Shown here piece by piece: positions 28,001 through 39,179 of a stretch of 64,000 bases of DNA; positions within the stretch are counted from its first letter, which is position 1; the number at the start of each line of letters is the position of its first letter. Below the pieces are notes generated by a model. It had not been told where the DNA came from and searched no databases. It saw nothing but the letters and a program-made list of their open reading frames with translations. The stretch comes from Typha latifolia. Lineage: Eukaryota > Streptophyta > Magnoliopsida > Poales > Typhaceae. Made by a program: the position numbers and the translations under genes. The stretch is taken from NCBI GenBank assembly GCA_019914945.1, contig CM034101.1, positions 11,047,188-11,111,187 on the forward strand, written 5' to 3'.

Positions 28001-31000
28001 ATATACAAGGCCAATGGCAGAGCTAAGAATTTTTATTGGAGGAGGGGGGGCAAGATTATGAAGTCAATTATATTAAAAAAATATCAAATTATATTTTACT
28101 TATATAAAATGCAAACTAAGAAATTTTAAGAGTACCAACTAAAGTTTTAAATGATAAAAACTGTACAATAATTTTTGCCCCTCTAAATTATACTAAAAAT
28201 TTATATTTGCACTCGGTGAGAATAAATCGTCGAGATATAGTATCAAACTTTGTTATATAAAATTTATGGCATTGATTGACATGGACCCCTTTGTAAATAC
28301 ATTCTTCTAATTTTATGTTGTATATCTAGGTGGTAATTAGATATTATAATTCTTAATTTAGGATTTGACGGGAGATTTTTTATATCAATAATTTGATGAT
28401 TTTTTATATCAATATTTGTTTCATTAACACCAATTTCTATTTGACCAACCATAATTGAAATAAAAACCTAGTAAGAATAGGAAAGAAATCAATTAGATAA
28501 AAAACATTTAGTATAAAAAGAAATAAATACTTACCTAGTGCTATTAATGCAATGACAGATTTACCGTGGCTTTCTATTATCATCCTTCATTATTTTTCTT
28601 CTAATCAAATGAGGCATTGGAAAAAGACTTAAAAGAAAAGAAAGATTAATTCTTTTCTCTTGGCTACTAGGATTTTATTTTTGTTTATTTTGTTTAGATG
28701 GTTAGCTTGATAGATTTGAAAATGGGAAACAGAAAACTATTAATAATATAGTATAAATGGCAGTGATCCCATTAATTAACAAAAAGTTTTGAAATTTTGG
28801 GGGGCCCACCATTGCCAATTAAAGGTTGGAGTGCAAGGAGATTTGTCGTGATGTGGAGGTCCGATTGCAAGACTACCACTTCCTCATCAATACATAGCCC
28901 TTAGGACTACAAGGCTCTAATGTCATCTTGGTGGTGGAGTAGCTGCAAAGTTTGGAACCGATCACCTTTGACTACGAAAGTTTCACAATAGAATTCGAGA
29001 CAATGGGAAAGAAGTACCAATCGCAAAGGGATGTGGGGGCGGCCCATCGGGTGATGAAATGGATGATGAGTTGCAAAGCAGGGGCATTATTGATGATGAT
29101 GATGGAAATGACTCCAATTGAGTCACTAATAGTGGTGCGGAACCAATGGGATCTAGGTTGGGTGGTTTGGGCACCACATACCTTAGCCAAAAGATGGTGA
29201 GGTGAGGTTACTGGAGGATTAGATAGGTGGCATACCGTCTGCATCAGAGGGGTCTCTACTAAAGAAGTAGGTAGACGAGAAAGGGCACAGTGTACCATGT
29301 CTACCTCAAATTGCTGATTTTGGGAAAATTGTTATGGAACACGATGAAACTTGAAATTTCTCTAGTTTAAGAATAGAGGTGCCTTAGTGCGAGAAGCATT
29401 GGTCCATTGGGAAGGATTATGATTGGAGGATATTACGTAAAAGAATTTTGAAGAGTTATAGCTGAGATGTCTACATCTAAACCTTGAGGACAAGGTTCAT
29501 CTTTAAGGGAAGAGAAGTGATACGAATGAAAGTCTAGTCGCTCCATTCCAATTCCTTATTAGAGGAGCTGACATAAGGCAACTAGTGGAGGAGATTCGCC
29601 AAAATAGACGAAATTTGGGTCAGGCATTCGAACATCTGGCCAACAGTTTGAATGCCCAACTAGGTTTGCCATGCTATTCGAACGAGTGCAGATGGAGAGG
29701 AAAGTTTGTTGATGTGTTCGAATGCTCTACCAGCCATTTGAACGCCCAACAACTAAATCATTGATTAAATTAATTTATTTTTATAGATTTTGATGGGTTT
29801 AGGATTATTTTTTTCCCTGAGTGATTAGATCAATAAGGAGGCTACTTATTTGTTGGTTTACTTGAGTTTGGCAAGCAATAAAGTATTTTCTTCTCTTTAT
29901 CTTTTCCCTAAAGTTGGCTGAACTCGCCAGAAGGCTAGAGTTTGTTGGTTTCTTCTATTTTTTGTCTATTAAATTGTTATAGTATAGGATCTATCGGGTC
30001 AAAACTTATCAAAATCTTTTACTAGCTATTGAGAAAATCTTGTTCACATGAGACACATGGGCCTGTTACAATACCATAAATAAGTAGATTTCCATCAATC
30101 ATTATTATCCCTTCACCCACCTACCAAGCTTTCCATTATTTTTCAATCCATACTCTTGTATGCACAATTCGATCATAGTGCATTAGTCTAGTGACTAGGA
30201 TGCGAGGGGTTTAAATGAAATGATTCAAATTACATACTAGAGGTAGCATTAGATAATAGAAATGAAAGATAGTTCGTAGTTGTTATCATATTCTTATACC
30301 TACATGAATGGCTCTTAGTTTAAAGTGCAGTAACATGATATATTTCTCTCGAGAGGCAGTGCAACAAAATGCATTTTGTTTTTATTAACATGGTAGTAGA
30401 AATTAAGCATGAGGTTTATTACTTTTATGACAATTATAAAAGTAGGATGCCAACTTATAAATAGCTGGGAAACTCCCTATCATTATGAAGATCTTTTCCT
30501 AGATGCCATGAGGTCAAATATGTCATGAGAAATTGTTGCACTCATTATTGGGAGAATCCAATAGTGAGTTGACCTTAAAATTGGAAGACAGGTGTAGATA
30601 CTAGAAATATTTACTGTGGGGAGTTGCAATTTGACAATTTGATCTTTTACAAAGCTTTTTGGGTGCTGTTGATGATATGTATGATGTAGATTTACATTTC
30701 CTTGTTGCTTGAAGGTGCATTCTTAGAACTTGGGCACAAGCTTAAAAAGCCACTGATACACATCTTACCTACACATCCTAGCACTCATCTTCACTGCAAA
30801 ATATTGCCTGCGCCAAGAGCCTGGAGCATTTTTCTTTAGGTGCTCCTAGCTTTACATGCAGAGTCATATCTGATGTCTAAAGGTAATTGCAGGTATTGGC
30901 GACTTCATATTGTGACATTCTTGTGTAAGCTCAATGTCACCCTATAAAAATGTTCAATGCCGACATTGAGAGATTCAAAGTATTTGTATAGTCTTCCCTC

Positions 31001-32506
31001 AAAAACCTTCATGAAGCAGTGATTCTTTTACCTTTAATGCTCTCAGGACCATTCTGCAAATAAATTTATGTTTCTTTTCTAGGTTTCAACTATTCACTGA
31101 GTAAACATTTTCTAACTTCCTCTGACACTGACTAGGTTGCATAAACATGTGATCCTATTTTTAAATACACTGCATAGTTATGGGCCTTGTGGCAATGGAT
31201 TATATTGAATCATGCATTGCAGTTTAATTATTTTCTGTTCCAGAGTATGAGGAGGAAAATTTTGATAATTTAGCCCTTTGTGAACTCTTGGAACAGGGAT
31301 TTCTATCTTAAAGGGCCTCAGTTTGTAGGAACTTAGTTGTTTATTAATTTATGATCCCCACAGACACTTTCGACATAAATCACTGTATAGCATTGATGAG
31401 AATGGAGGAAAGAAGAAAGTTGTATAACATAATTGATTGCATTTTTTCTATAATGCTTTCATCATCAGATCACTATATTCGTAAGCATTTTAGGATGACT
31501 TTATGGATATGGATAAAAACTTGAAACTCTTGAAATGGCTTTTTTACTAGAACATGTTATGATATTCTTCTCATAGTATATTTCATAATATAGTAAAAAT
31601 TTCTGTATTTCTAGTTACCTACCGAGCTATCATCTGGGCCTAATATTAACAACACAAGCATACAAAGCTAAAGTAAAACCATTTTTAAAATGGAAAAACT
31701 TTTGTCTGAACATAATCCATCATTTGTATGGTTTTATTGTTCTATGTGTAGAAATAAGAGTGGATGTCCAAGAGCATTACCTGGGCAACCTTTTCATCCT
31801 TTAAGAAATAGTGGCCTTTATAATCCTCACGTTGTTCCAAGGAAAGAACTGATGTAGGAAAATGACGCAAAGTGGACGATGTTGGCATGGAGGCAACTAC
31901 TCGGCTTGTGTGCTCATGTAGCATTTGTACTGCAAAGAAAAAAAAAAAGTAATTGCAGAAAACCCATTTTTCAGTACCCAAAATAATCCTAAATGTTGCA
32001 TACCATTAGGCTGCCAGCTATAAAATTGCATGCCTACCACTACAAGGGAGCAACAATTTGATATTCACAAAGTTATATTTACTAGAAATATGCAGCAGCT
32101 CCATCATAGATGCTGAGACAATTAAATTGAAGCTAAAAAAAAGGCACTAAGCACACTGCTTAAAAAGGATGCTCTTGTTGATGGAAAAAGGGTGAATTTT
32201 TTTATCATATTCGATACAACAGTACACTGATTCTAGTGCAAATTCAATTACCAAAACAAATAGAATCCACCATCTATTTGGATGTTTTTCCTATAAGGTA
32301 AATACTCACTATAATCGATGGTCAGCTGGTAATGTTCTTAAAAATAAGTGCAACAAAAGAGGATTCAAACCGGTGGAATGTGATTATGGAAAAACGATTG
32401 CCAATTGATAGCTACCTGAGGTGGAGACTGGATTCCTGAAGTGGGTTCTTGGGAGATAGGAAGGAGAAGGAAGAGACGAGGAGAGGAGGCTCTTCCCTGC
32501 ATCCAT
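19038..32506 (-). CDS. SIG6: Plastid RNA polymerase sigma factor SIG6, 9 exons
   Basis: Exons in transcript order: 32506-32416, 31929-31781, 25201-25080, 25001-24759, 24664-24388, 24293-24063, 23212-23072, 20456-20259, 19334-19038. Joined they give 582 codons plus stop with matching phases. The start [19 protein letters not shown] is Ser-rich and poor in acids, as expected for a chloroplast transit peptide. SIG6-specific blocks follow: [13 protein letters not shown], the linker [20 protein letters not shown], sigma region 2 ([12 protein letters not shown] from about residue 348, then [15 protein letters not shown] with the promoter-melting Trp pair near 398), region 3, and region 4 with helix-turn-helix [18 protein letters not shown] near residues 532-549. 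Sigma factors direct the plastid-encoded polymerase to chloroplast promoters; SIG6 acts early in seedling greening. Intron 5 has GC-AG ends, and intron 2 (6,579 bp) is full of repeats. Confidence 0.95.
20590..22390 (+). mobile_element. Decayed LTR-element remnant (copia-like or TRIM) in SIG6 intron 7
   Basis: Two similar stretches lie in the same orientation. The first, about 20960-21050, contains TGTAGAGTCCTTGTATTGTGGC and GGAACATCATACCTATT. The second, about 22300-22375, contains TGTAGAGTGCTTATATTGC and GGAACATCATAACTATT. Just after the first lies CATGGTATTAGAGCAA (21071-21086), close to the TGGTATCAGAGC primer site for initiator tRNA-Met. This arrangement (LTR end, then primer site, then a second LTR end 1.3 kb later) fits a small or deleted LTR element inserted in sense relative to the plus strand. 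No protein domain is readable between them, and the outer limits are approximate. Confidence 0.55.
24294..24387 (-). other. GC-AG intron (intron 5 of SIG6)
   Basis: The donor reads CAG|GCATGT on the minus strand (GC at 24387-24386), and the acceptor TTAACAG is normal. With this junction the protein reads ...[21 protein letters not shown], which lines up without gap with the SIG6 family. The next GT (24383) would shift the phase. The 94-bp length is ordinary. Confidence 0.85.
26215..26999. repeat. Dispersed repeat A, copy 2, inside SIG6 intron 2
   Basis: This begins TGTTACGAACTAGATCTAG and ends near GGCATCA, matching the copy at 1163-1825. It carries the same internal degenerate tandem motif (TTAACTAGACTTGCCTTAA and variants, about 26720-26905), here with one or two more units. 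A short third fragment matching the 3' end (GAGCCCAATATCCTCACGAT) lies at about 39255-39300. Confidence 0.6.
27127..30016 (+). mobile_element. Ty3-gypsy retrotransposon, deleted, in SIG6 intron 2
   Basis: The 5' LTR is 27132-27642 and the 3' LTR 29518-30011; they align end to end (5' LTR TAATAGGAGTGGAAGTCTAG, 3' LTR TGATACGAATGAAAGTCTAG; both end AAAACTTATCA). A perfect 5-bp target duplication AAATC flanks the element (27127-27131 and 30012-30016). After the 5' LTR, TGATATTAGAGA (27645-27656) matches 9 of 12 bases of the initiator tRNA-Met primer site. Before the 3' LTR is the purine tract AAGGGAAGAGAAG. Remnants in order are a gag-like start near 27712, the end of the aspartic protease region near 28850-29020 ([20 protein letters not shown]), and an integrase-tail remnant near 29385-29500. 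Most of pol is missing and stops are frequent. The element lies antisense to SIG6. Confidence 0.88.
28012..28830. mobile_element. Probable nested element inside the gypsy retrotransposon
   Basis: Gag-like sequence stops at about 28010 and protease-region sequence resumes at about 28840. The AT-rich block between them starts CAATGGCAGAGCTAAGAATT and ends GGGCCCACCATTG, giving short inverted ends (CAATGG...CCATTG) with neighbouring G/C runs. I see no clear target duplication, so both insertion and class are inferred. A similar end (GAGCCAGACTTCACTTTTAGA) occurs at about 33398. Confidence 0.4.
30017..31780. other. Remainder of SIG6 intron 2
   Basis: This is AT-rich intronic sequence between the gypsy element and exon 2 of SIG6. 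I see no coding frame, no terminal repeats and no RNA gene. Confidence 0.5.
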
Positions 32507-32830
32507 TCCTGCGAAGTGTGGGAAAATGGCCACGTCAGTAGTCTATTCTTCTCCACCCTATCTATATATCAACAATCCGTGATGAGTGTTGGGAAAAGAA
32601 GAAGAGAGAGCAAGAGAAGTGAGGCTGAGGCTGGCTCTAACGGCAGCGAGAAAGGAAGGAAAAAAGAAAAAGAAAATAGAAAAAAAAAATAGAAAGAAAT
32701 CGGAAGGGCTCGTAAGGATGAGGTTCTGCTGCTGCGTTGCTGGTGGAGAGAGTGAGTGAAGATCACGGCCGCTCAACCGTACTAAGCCACCTCGAGATGC
32801 TAATTTAAGATGGATTTCTCTCCACGTGAA
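32507..32830 (-). promoter_or_regulatory. SIG6 promoter region with TATA box and G-box
   Basis: On the minus strand TATATAGA (32569-32562) lies about 55-60 bp before the ATG at 32506, a compact but possible TATA box. Further upstream is a palindromic CACGTG G-box (32823-32828). G-boxes bind light-signalling bZIP, bHLH and PIF factors, which would suit a gene of chloroplast development. These are sequence matches only. Confidence 0.4.
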
Positions 32831-33728
32831 TCCCGAGGCAACATGGACGGTACAAAGAGGTGAAGAAGGCTGGGATATTTATTATCCGTCCGTCCGATCT
32901 GACTTGGGTATTATTGGAACGGACCTTTTTTTTTTGTCATATAATATTTGTTTTTATTGTAATATTTTACACTCCATTTCGTTAAATTGAGTTTAAGGGA
33001 GCCGGTTAGGCTCATTCCTTAGTCTTATTTTGGGTATTTTAAACTAAACTAACAACGTTAGGTGTTTAATTATAACATAGGTTAAGAATATAATTATTAT
33101 TTTTTTATGTAATATAAAAAGAATTCGAGAGAAAATGAGAATATATTAAAAAAATTGAATCAGAATATCCTTTTAGTCGAGAGAAAATGATTCTAGTTGC
33201 CTTTTAGCATCATGACTCTTGACCAAGTAGATCCGCTCAACTAGAAATTATTTCTCTAAATTGTTTTAAGAAATCTAATCTTCGTTATAAAAATCATCAT
33301 AAAGGGTTTTATCAAGAAATGTTTCTCAAACAATATTTGATTTACTAGAGATGGTAGAATTAGTATACATATCTTGCTTAGTAGACTCAAAGATAGAGCC
33401 AGACTTCACTTTTAGAGGGGTCATATAATATATCCAATAGATAATTTTAAGAAATATAAGGTCTTGACTTTAAAAAAATTGCACTACAATTTAAAATTTA
33501 AGATCTCCCTTTCTCTTGTATGTGTTTCTATATATATATATATATAAAACTTACTTACAACACAATGGGTGGTTAACTACATGATTAACTATTCTTTTAT
33601 ATATATATATATATATATATAACTTACTTACAACTGGTGGTTAACTACATGATTATTCTTATAAAGTAAAAGGCCTCTTTTTTTTAAGAACCCGAGCTAC
33701 ATATCAACCTCTCAAACTTATGTGTGAT
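32831..33728. other. Intergenic DNA with short duplicated (TA)n segment
   Basis: I see no gene. At 33529-33600 and 33599-33660 a TA run is followed by nearly the same sequence (ACTTACTTACAA... GGTGGTTAACTACATGATTA). This is a ~70-bp tandem duplication whose TA tracts were probably the slippage or recombination point. Confidence 0.6.
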
Positions 33729-35088
33729 TAGGCCTGTCAAAAAAGCTCGTCGGCTAGGCTCACGGGCTCGGCTCTAGCTCTAAATAAATCGAGCCAGCAT
33801 CGGCTCGCTCAGACTCGACTCGATTAGTCTCGATTATATATACATAATTATTATCATTGGATCTTAAATCCAACAATTGATATGATATGTATAAATAAGG
33901 AGAAAGCCCTAGCTTTCTCCCCAAATTTTTGATTCTATTCCCAGATCGGCACCACCGCACCACCCAAAACCCAAAGGTGAAAGGCCTAACCCTCCACCGA
34001 ACCCTCTTCTCCACCATCTTCTCTGATCACCAAAGGCAACCATCACCTTTTTCACCATCGAGGCACCGACGACGATCATCACAGTTGACGCGTCGACAGC
34101 CAAAAGACAAGTATTCTCCACCAGACCACTGAAACCCATCTTCACCACTAAGGACACCAACAGCGAGTTGGCAACCATCTTCTTTTTCACCACCGACGAG
34201 AGTCACTCTCTATCTTCATCGTCGGATTGATCTCATCCTCCACCTCTCAAGGAGTCAAGGTTAGTTAATAATTTTTTTAGCAATCAAAACATTTTCACCT
34301 ACTCATTCTCTATCTTCATTGCTGAATCCATCTCATCTTCACCTAGAATTTTTTATGTGAGACTAGCCTTCTCTTCTCTCGTGTCCAAGAATGTTTTGGT
34401 TGATTAAATCTTATACTACCTAGTTGTTGTAGCCACTATATAAGAGACGAAAGATATATGAGCTCGTTTCAAAGCTTATGTTTTTTCAGTGGTTAAATAT
34501 TACAAATCCATAACAAAAGTGATGAGCATTAAGATTGATATTTTATGAATCTTTTTAACTAGAGAATTATATGCGTATAATTTGAACTTAGTGTAACTCA
34601 TTTTTTAGGATCGAGATGAATTAAAGGATTAGGCTCATTATTTAGTATATAGCCTACATGCATGGATAAAAATAAAATTAGTAAGTAAACTAGTTTGGGC
34701 ATAGATCAACAACACTACAATTTGAAAAGAACTGCGATAATGCTGTGCTAGTTCATGTTATGAATATATTGTTTTACTCGAAAAAACAGGATTATGAATA
34801 TATTTATGTTATAAATATATTGTTTTAGGTTCCCTTGGAACTCCCTTTCTTATTATTCTTCTCTGCAAGTTTTTTGACATTTTTCAGCTTCCTTTAAATT
34901 CAATCAGATCTGAATCTGTGATCCTTCTTGCTGGCCTTTAGAGAAGGTGTAGTCAAATTTCTTTTTATTGAAATGAACTTTTCATTTATTGGAAAATAAT
35001 TGGAATAAAATTGTCTTAGAATACTGTGATCTTGAACTACTTTATTTCCACTGCTTTGTTTATCTAAATGAAAATATTGTTGGAATTG

Positions 35089-37508
35089 TGAAACACCCAA
35101 ACTTCCAAATACACGTGTAAACCACGTGGGTAAATTCCCCCATGTAGTGCATCACATGACCTATCAGTAATAGGATGCACACAACAGTACAAGTTCATAC
35201 CATAAATAAACTCAACCATAAGAGTCCGGATACAAGTTCCACAGGCCACAATAAGCCTTCTAGATATGCATATAAAATATAACATTAAAGTCCAAAATAC
35301 AACGTCAATCATAACGCCCTCGCAGGAGCTCAATTAGGGCTCAATACAACTAATAGACATACTGAAATCGAATGGCAACTACTCCTCGCTACCCGCACCT
35401 GCGTCTCTTAGCTCTGAAATAATGCCACCAAGAGGTGGTGAGCTCACAGCCCAGCGAGTAGGATCCATCAATCTAAACAATGAAATCACATATGCATATC
35501 CAATGCATATCTATAATTGCTAGCAATAATAATATGCTTGTTGAAATGACTTACCATGAGTTACTAGATCAATAGAAACAATAAAGATTTCACGTCAATA
35601 TCCTGGAATATGCTAGTTACTAAACGTATCAAGATAAGTCCACACAGATATCATACTTGATATAATCTTTTATTCATACATATCTCAATTATAGTGTTTA
35701 CATGTTATGCACAGTAATAAAAGAGTAGTTTAGTCATCTCATGCCCACCGAGGCATTAATCATACTTATCATAACTCATCAGGCTATTCACCACACAGGG
35801 TAAATACTCTCAAGAAAATCATTCATCACATAATCATCCATCATCTCATACATCGAGGAGGGATATATACACATCTAACGGTAATGCCACCTACACATGG
35901 CGACACTACATGTGACCAGTAGTCTGTGGCCATCAGACTAAGGACACCGGTCGTAAGCCCATATCTCACTCTCTCTAAATCATCACCACCCTCATCGGGA
36001 GAATCGGGAGCCCTCGGTTCATCAACGGACGCCCTAACCTTGTGTCGTCGGGTACCGCTAGAGATATATCCCCGCCTCACAATCATGTTCTTCTATCATT
36101 ATAATCTAGCCCTGACTATGCAGTATAAATTACCTGAATGCCACACATGCTCCCGACCTCAGGTGTAGGCCGCTAATAGTATAGTCATATAAGATACACT
36201 TTACCCTTAACCCTAGGCTGAGTGAGTAGGGGCATTGCTTAGTCAAAACCCGACTACTAATGATAGGTGGAAGTGGTGCAGTGTTTGTGAGTATATAAGG
36301 CATGTCATAGTCATCATGATCGTTACATTCTATATTCACAACAGATATTTATACAAAGGTATATCATACAAGATACATGTAGAGCATCATTACTAATGCA
36401 TATGCTAGCATTCTCATAATATCATGATGAGTAATCTATCAATAACTGCATATGTCAAAATACGTGATAGTACACTAAATGCATGTACTAATACTAACAT
36501 TCCTACAATATCATGGAAGGTGTAATAATTGTAACTACAGTATTCTAGACTTGTATCAACTCTACTCTCCATAGTATACTAATTCTCGTCAGCTAGCCGA
36601 CTCCTCCGAAATCCCAAATTCCTCCTCACGTAGTATCAATCCTATTAATTCACACAAGTAGGCTATATGTAAGATTAGCGAATTAATAGAATAAATTTTC
36701 TTATTAGAGAATTTATGTTTAGGCATAAACATGAGTCAAGGATCTCCTAGGGTGAGTTCTATGTTACCTTAAAATTCAGTTAGGCTAATTAATTAAGTGG
36801 AAGTAGATAAATAGGGATATAAGATCAAAATGGCTCCAAATGGGATTGGCTGGGCTCAAACCTAACCTAATAGGCAAGGGGGCCTTAGTGGGTTGCAGTC
36901 CAACTGCAGCCCACAAGGTTGCATGAGGTGGGCTGGGGGATCCAACCATAGCCCACCAAGGCTGGCTGTGGGCTGCAGTCCAACCGTAGCCTACCAAAGA
37001 TTGGATTAGTGGGCTGCAGTCCAACGCAGCCCATTAAGGGGAATGGGTGGGGGTCTATTTAACCCCCACCCTCCCACACCATCTCCTTCCGAGGGAAGGA
37101 GACCGAGGGGGGAGAGAGAAGGCCCACAAGGTCAAAAGGAAGAAAAAAGAAAAAAAAGGGGAGGGCTCGACGGCGGTAGGGCACGCTCCATAGCTGACAG
37201 TCATGGAGGTGCCTCATCTCTTCAATAAGGGCCCGAAACCCGACCAGAAAGCCCCTTCCACCGGAGCTCGTGGAAGTCCTGAAACAATAAGTAACCATAA
37301 TTCTAGAGGATTCCCGCCGACCGCGTTCGAACGCATAAAAGACGTTCTCTGTATGTGCAAATGCGATGCAGATGTTCGAACGTGGGCGTTCGAACTTGCC
37401 CGACCGTGTTCGAACGCACAATATGTGTTCTCTGTATTTGTGAATCTGATGCAGGCGTTTGCAAGGGCGTTCGAGCGTGACCCCTCCTGCGTTCGAACGT
37501 GACTTACA
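35089..37508 (-). mobile_element. Large solo LTR of a Ty3-gypsy element (family shared with 48571-50727)
   Basis: It runs from TGAAACACCCAAACTTCC to ...GTGACTTACA and matches 48571-50727 along most of its length, for instance CATCGAGGAGGGATATATACA, CCTCAGGTGTAGGCCGCTAA and GATTAGCGAATTAATAGAA. Orientation (minus) comes from the other copy, where primer site and gag follow. No internal domain flanks it, so it is a solo LTR about 2.4 kb long. The flanking 5-mers differ. Near its end lie GGGCTGCAGTCCAAC repeats (36880-37035) and a TTCGAACG array (37320-37505). Confidence 0.8.
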
Positions 37509-37575
37509 AAAATTTTATTTTAATAAAAATAACTAACTAATGTAACAAGAAAAGATCCTAACTAAGTGTATCAGA

Positions 37576-38640
37576 GTGATCAATAATATTAGAGAGACAG
37601 CAAAATATTTGAAAAAGTCTCATAATCATTTATTTAAATTTGGTGAAATTGACAAACAATTTAGCTTAACTACAACAAGAGGGCTGTGTACTGATGTTCC
37701 TACCAGATGGAACTCCACATATGATATGCTAGATTCTACCTTCACATTCAAAATGGTGGTTTAGCCTTTATGCAGATAGAGATGCTAATTACAGGTGGCT
37801 TCCTACTGAGCAAGATTAGTGCAAGTTTGAAAAAATTTAGAAGATATTGATAGTGATAAATGTTGCAACTAATGTGTTTTCTAGATCTACATTTCCTACA
37901 TCTAATCAATTCCTTCCAGAAATTTACAATACTAAGAGAACATTATTGGAGGAGTCAAATTCTTTTGATGAATACATTAGAGCAATGGTGAGAGTAATGA
38001 GAAGTAAGTTTGATAAATATTAGGGTGAGTGCAACACATTGATGGCAATTGCATCTATTCTGGAGAGATATAAAATGAAGATTGTTTAGTCCGCTTTCCC
38101 TAAAATTTATCCAACAAATGAGGTTTTAAATATTATTGCTTCAATTCAAGTTACATTAGAGGATCTTTACTCTATATATGTATATGATTACTCGGCTACC
38201 TAAGAACATAGTTCCAATGTATTAAATATGACATCAAACATATCAATGCTTCATTCTTCAAATAATAAGAGACATATTACAAGGATTACTTTAGAATTTG
38301 ATGATTTTCTAAGATCTACTAGTACCATAAGACCTGTTAAATCAAAATATGAGATATTTTTGCAATAGCCAAATGAAACATGTGATTCTAGCACTTTCGA
38401 TATATTAAATTAGTGGAAAATAAATACACTGAAATTTTCTATTATGTCTAAGATGGCTCGTGATATTCTTTCTATACGATTACTACAGTAGCATCAGAGT
38501 CTACCTTTAGTGCTGGAGGAAGTGTATTAGATGATTATTGAAGTTCTTTGACTCTAAAGGGAGTGGAAGCTTTGGTTTGCACTAGGAATTGGATTAGAGC
38601 TACTCAAAAGACAATGAAATGTCCATATGTAAGTTTACTA
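37576..38640 (+). pseudogene. hAT transposase C-terminal half, broken
   Basis: The first 62 codons are open and include RGLCTDVPTRWNSTYDML, the conserved TRWNST(Y/F)xML block of hAT transposases. After a stop at about 37763 the frame is riddled with stops. The hATC dimerisation block is still readable near 38475-38615 as VASESTFSAGGSVLDDY with GVEALVCTRNWIRATQ. The N-terminal BED zinc finger is absent. The copy cannot be active. Confidence 0.8.
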
Positions 38641-39179
38641 TAAATTAGTACTTTAATTTTCTTTATTCTGAGTATAAATGTGTAACAGAGCCTTGCTTAT
38701 TTTTGTAACTCTTGTGGGAAATTTTAAATGATCATTAACTTGTAACTTTTGTGGGGATAATATTTAAGTGATCAATTGCTTGTACTTATAATTCTTTCAT
38801 TTGCTTGTAAGTTGTAACCCTTGTGGGGCATATTATTACTTTTTTGTAGAAGTATTTTTACTTGTTACTTGCAGGTAAGTTATCAGTGGTTTTGATTTAT
38901 TTTTTATTTATCATTATAAGTTTGTTGCAAGTTTCAATTTAAATTTTCAAAATCTATTTTTTTTCCTCACTGCAAAGACCATGATGAATATACCCAACCC
39001 ATTTGGCCCACAAGCTGGCAAGCTGAGCTCGAGGCTTGTCGAGCTGGGCTCGGGTCAAGCCGAGCTAAGTTTCTCCAGCTCGAATTAAGCTATCGAGCCG
39101 AGCCAAGCTAGGGTAAAATGCTGTTGAGCCGAGCCGAGCTGGGTCCAGCTCGCTCAAGCTCGACTCGTTTATACCCCTA

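Larger units (their letters stand above)
33729..39179 (+). mobile_element. Decayed hAT (Ac-like) transposon carrying a nested solo LTR
   Basis: The left end TAGGCCTGTCAAAAAAGCTCG and the right end, read inward on the minus strand as TAGGGGTATAAACGAGTCGA, match the usual TAGGGGTGTMAACGAG termini of Ac-like hAT elements. Both ends carry clustered GAGCC/GGCTC subterminal motifs (33740-33820 and 39010-39170). A broken transposase occupies 37576-38615. A gypsy LTR (35089-37508) has landed inside, and the N-terminal half of the transposase is not recognisable. The flanking 8-mers do not match well, so the target duplication is lost or the exact ends are off by a few bases. Confidence 0.75.

Noticed and set aside
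28972..29298. 108-codon minus-strand frame in the gypsy element
   Set aside because: It is antisense to the protease-region remnant ([10 protein letters not shown]); no independent domain.
32441..32776. Plus-strand Lys/Arg-rich and minus-strand Phe/Ser-rich frames upstream of SIG6
   Set aside because: They are low-complexity purine/pyrimidine tracts of the SIG6 5' region; the real exon 1 is 32506-32416 in another frame.
35841..36339. Frames inside the large LTR, repeated at 49365-49652
   Set aside because: They lie wholly inside LTR sequence, differ between the two copies by frame breaks, and match no protein family.
35084..37513. Target duplication around the large solo LTR
   Set aside because: The flanking five bases (AATTG and AAAAT) do not match, so I do not claim one.
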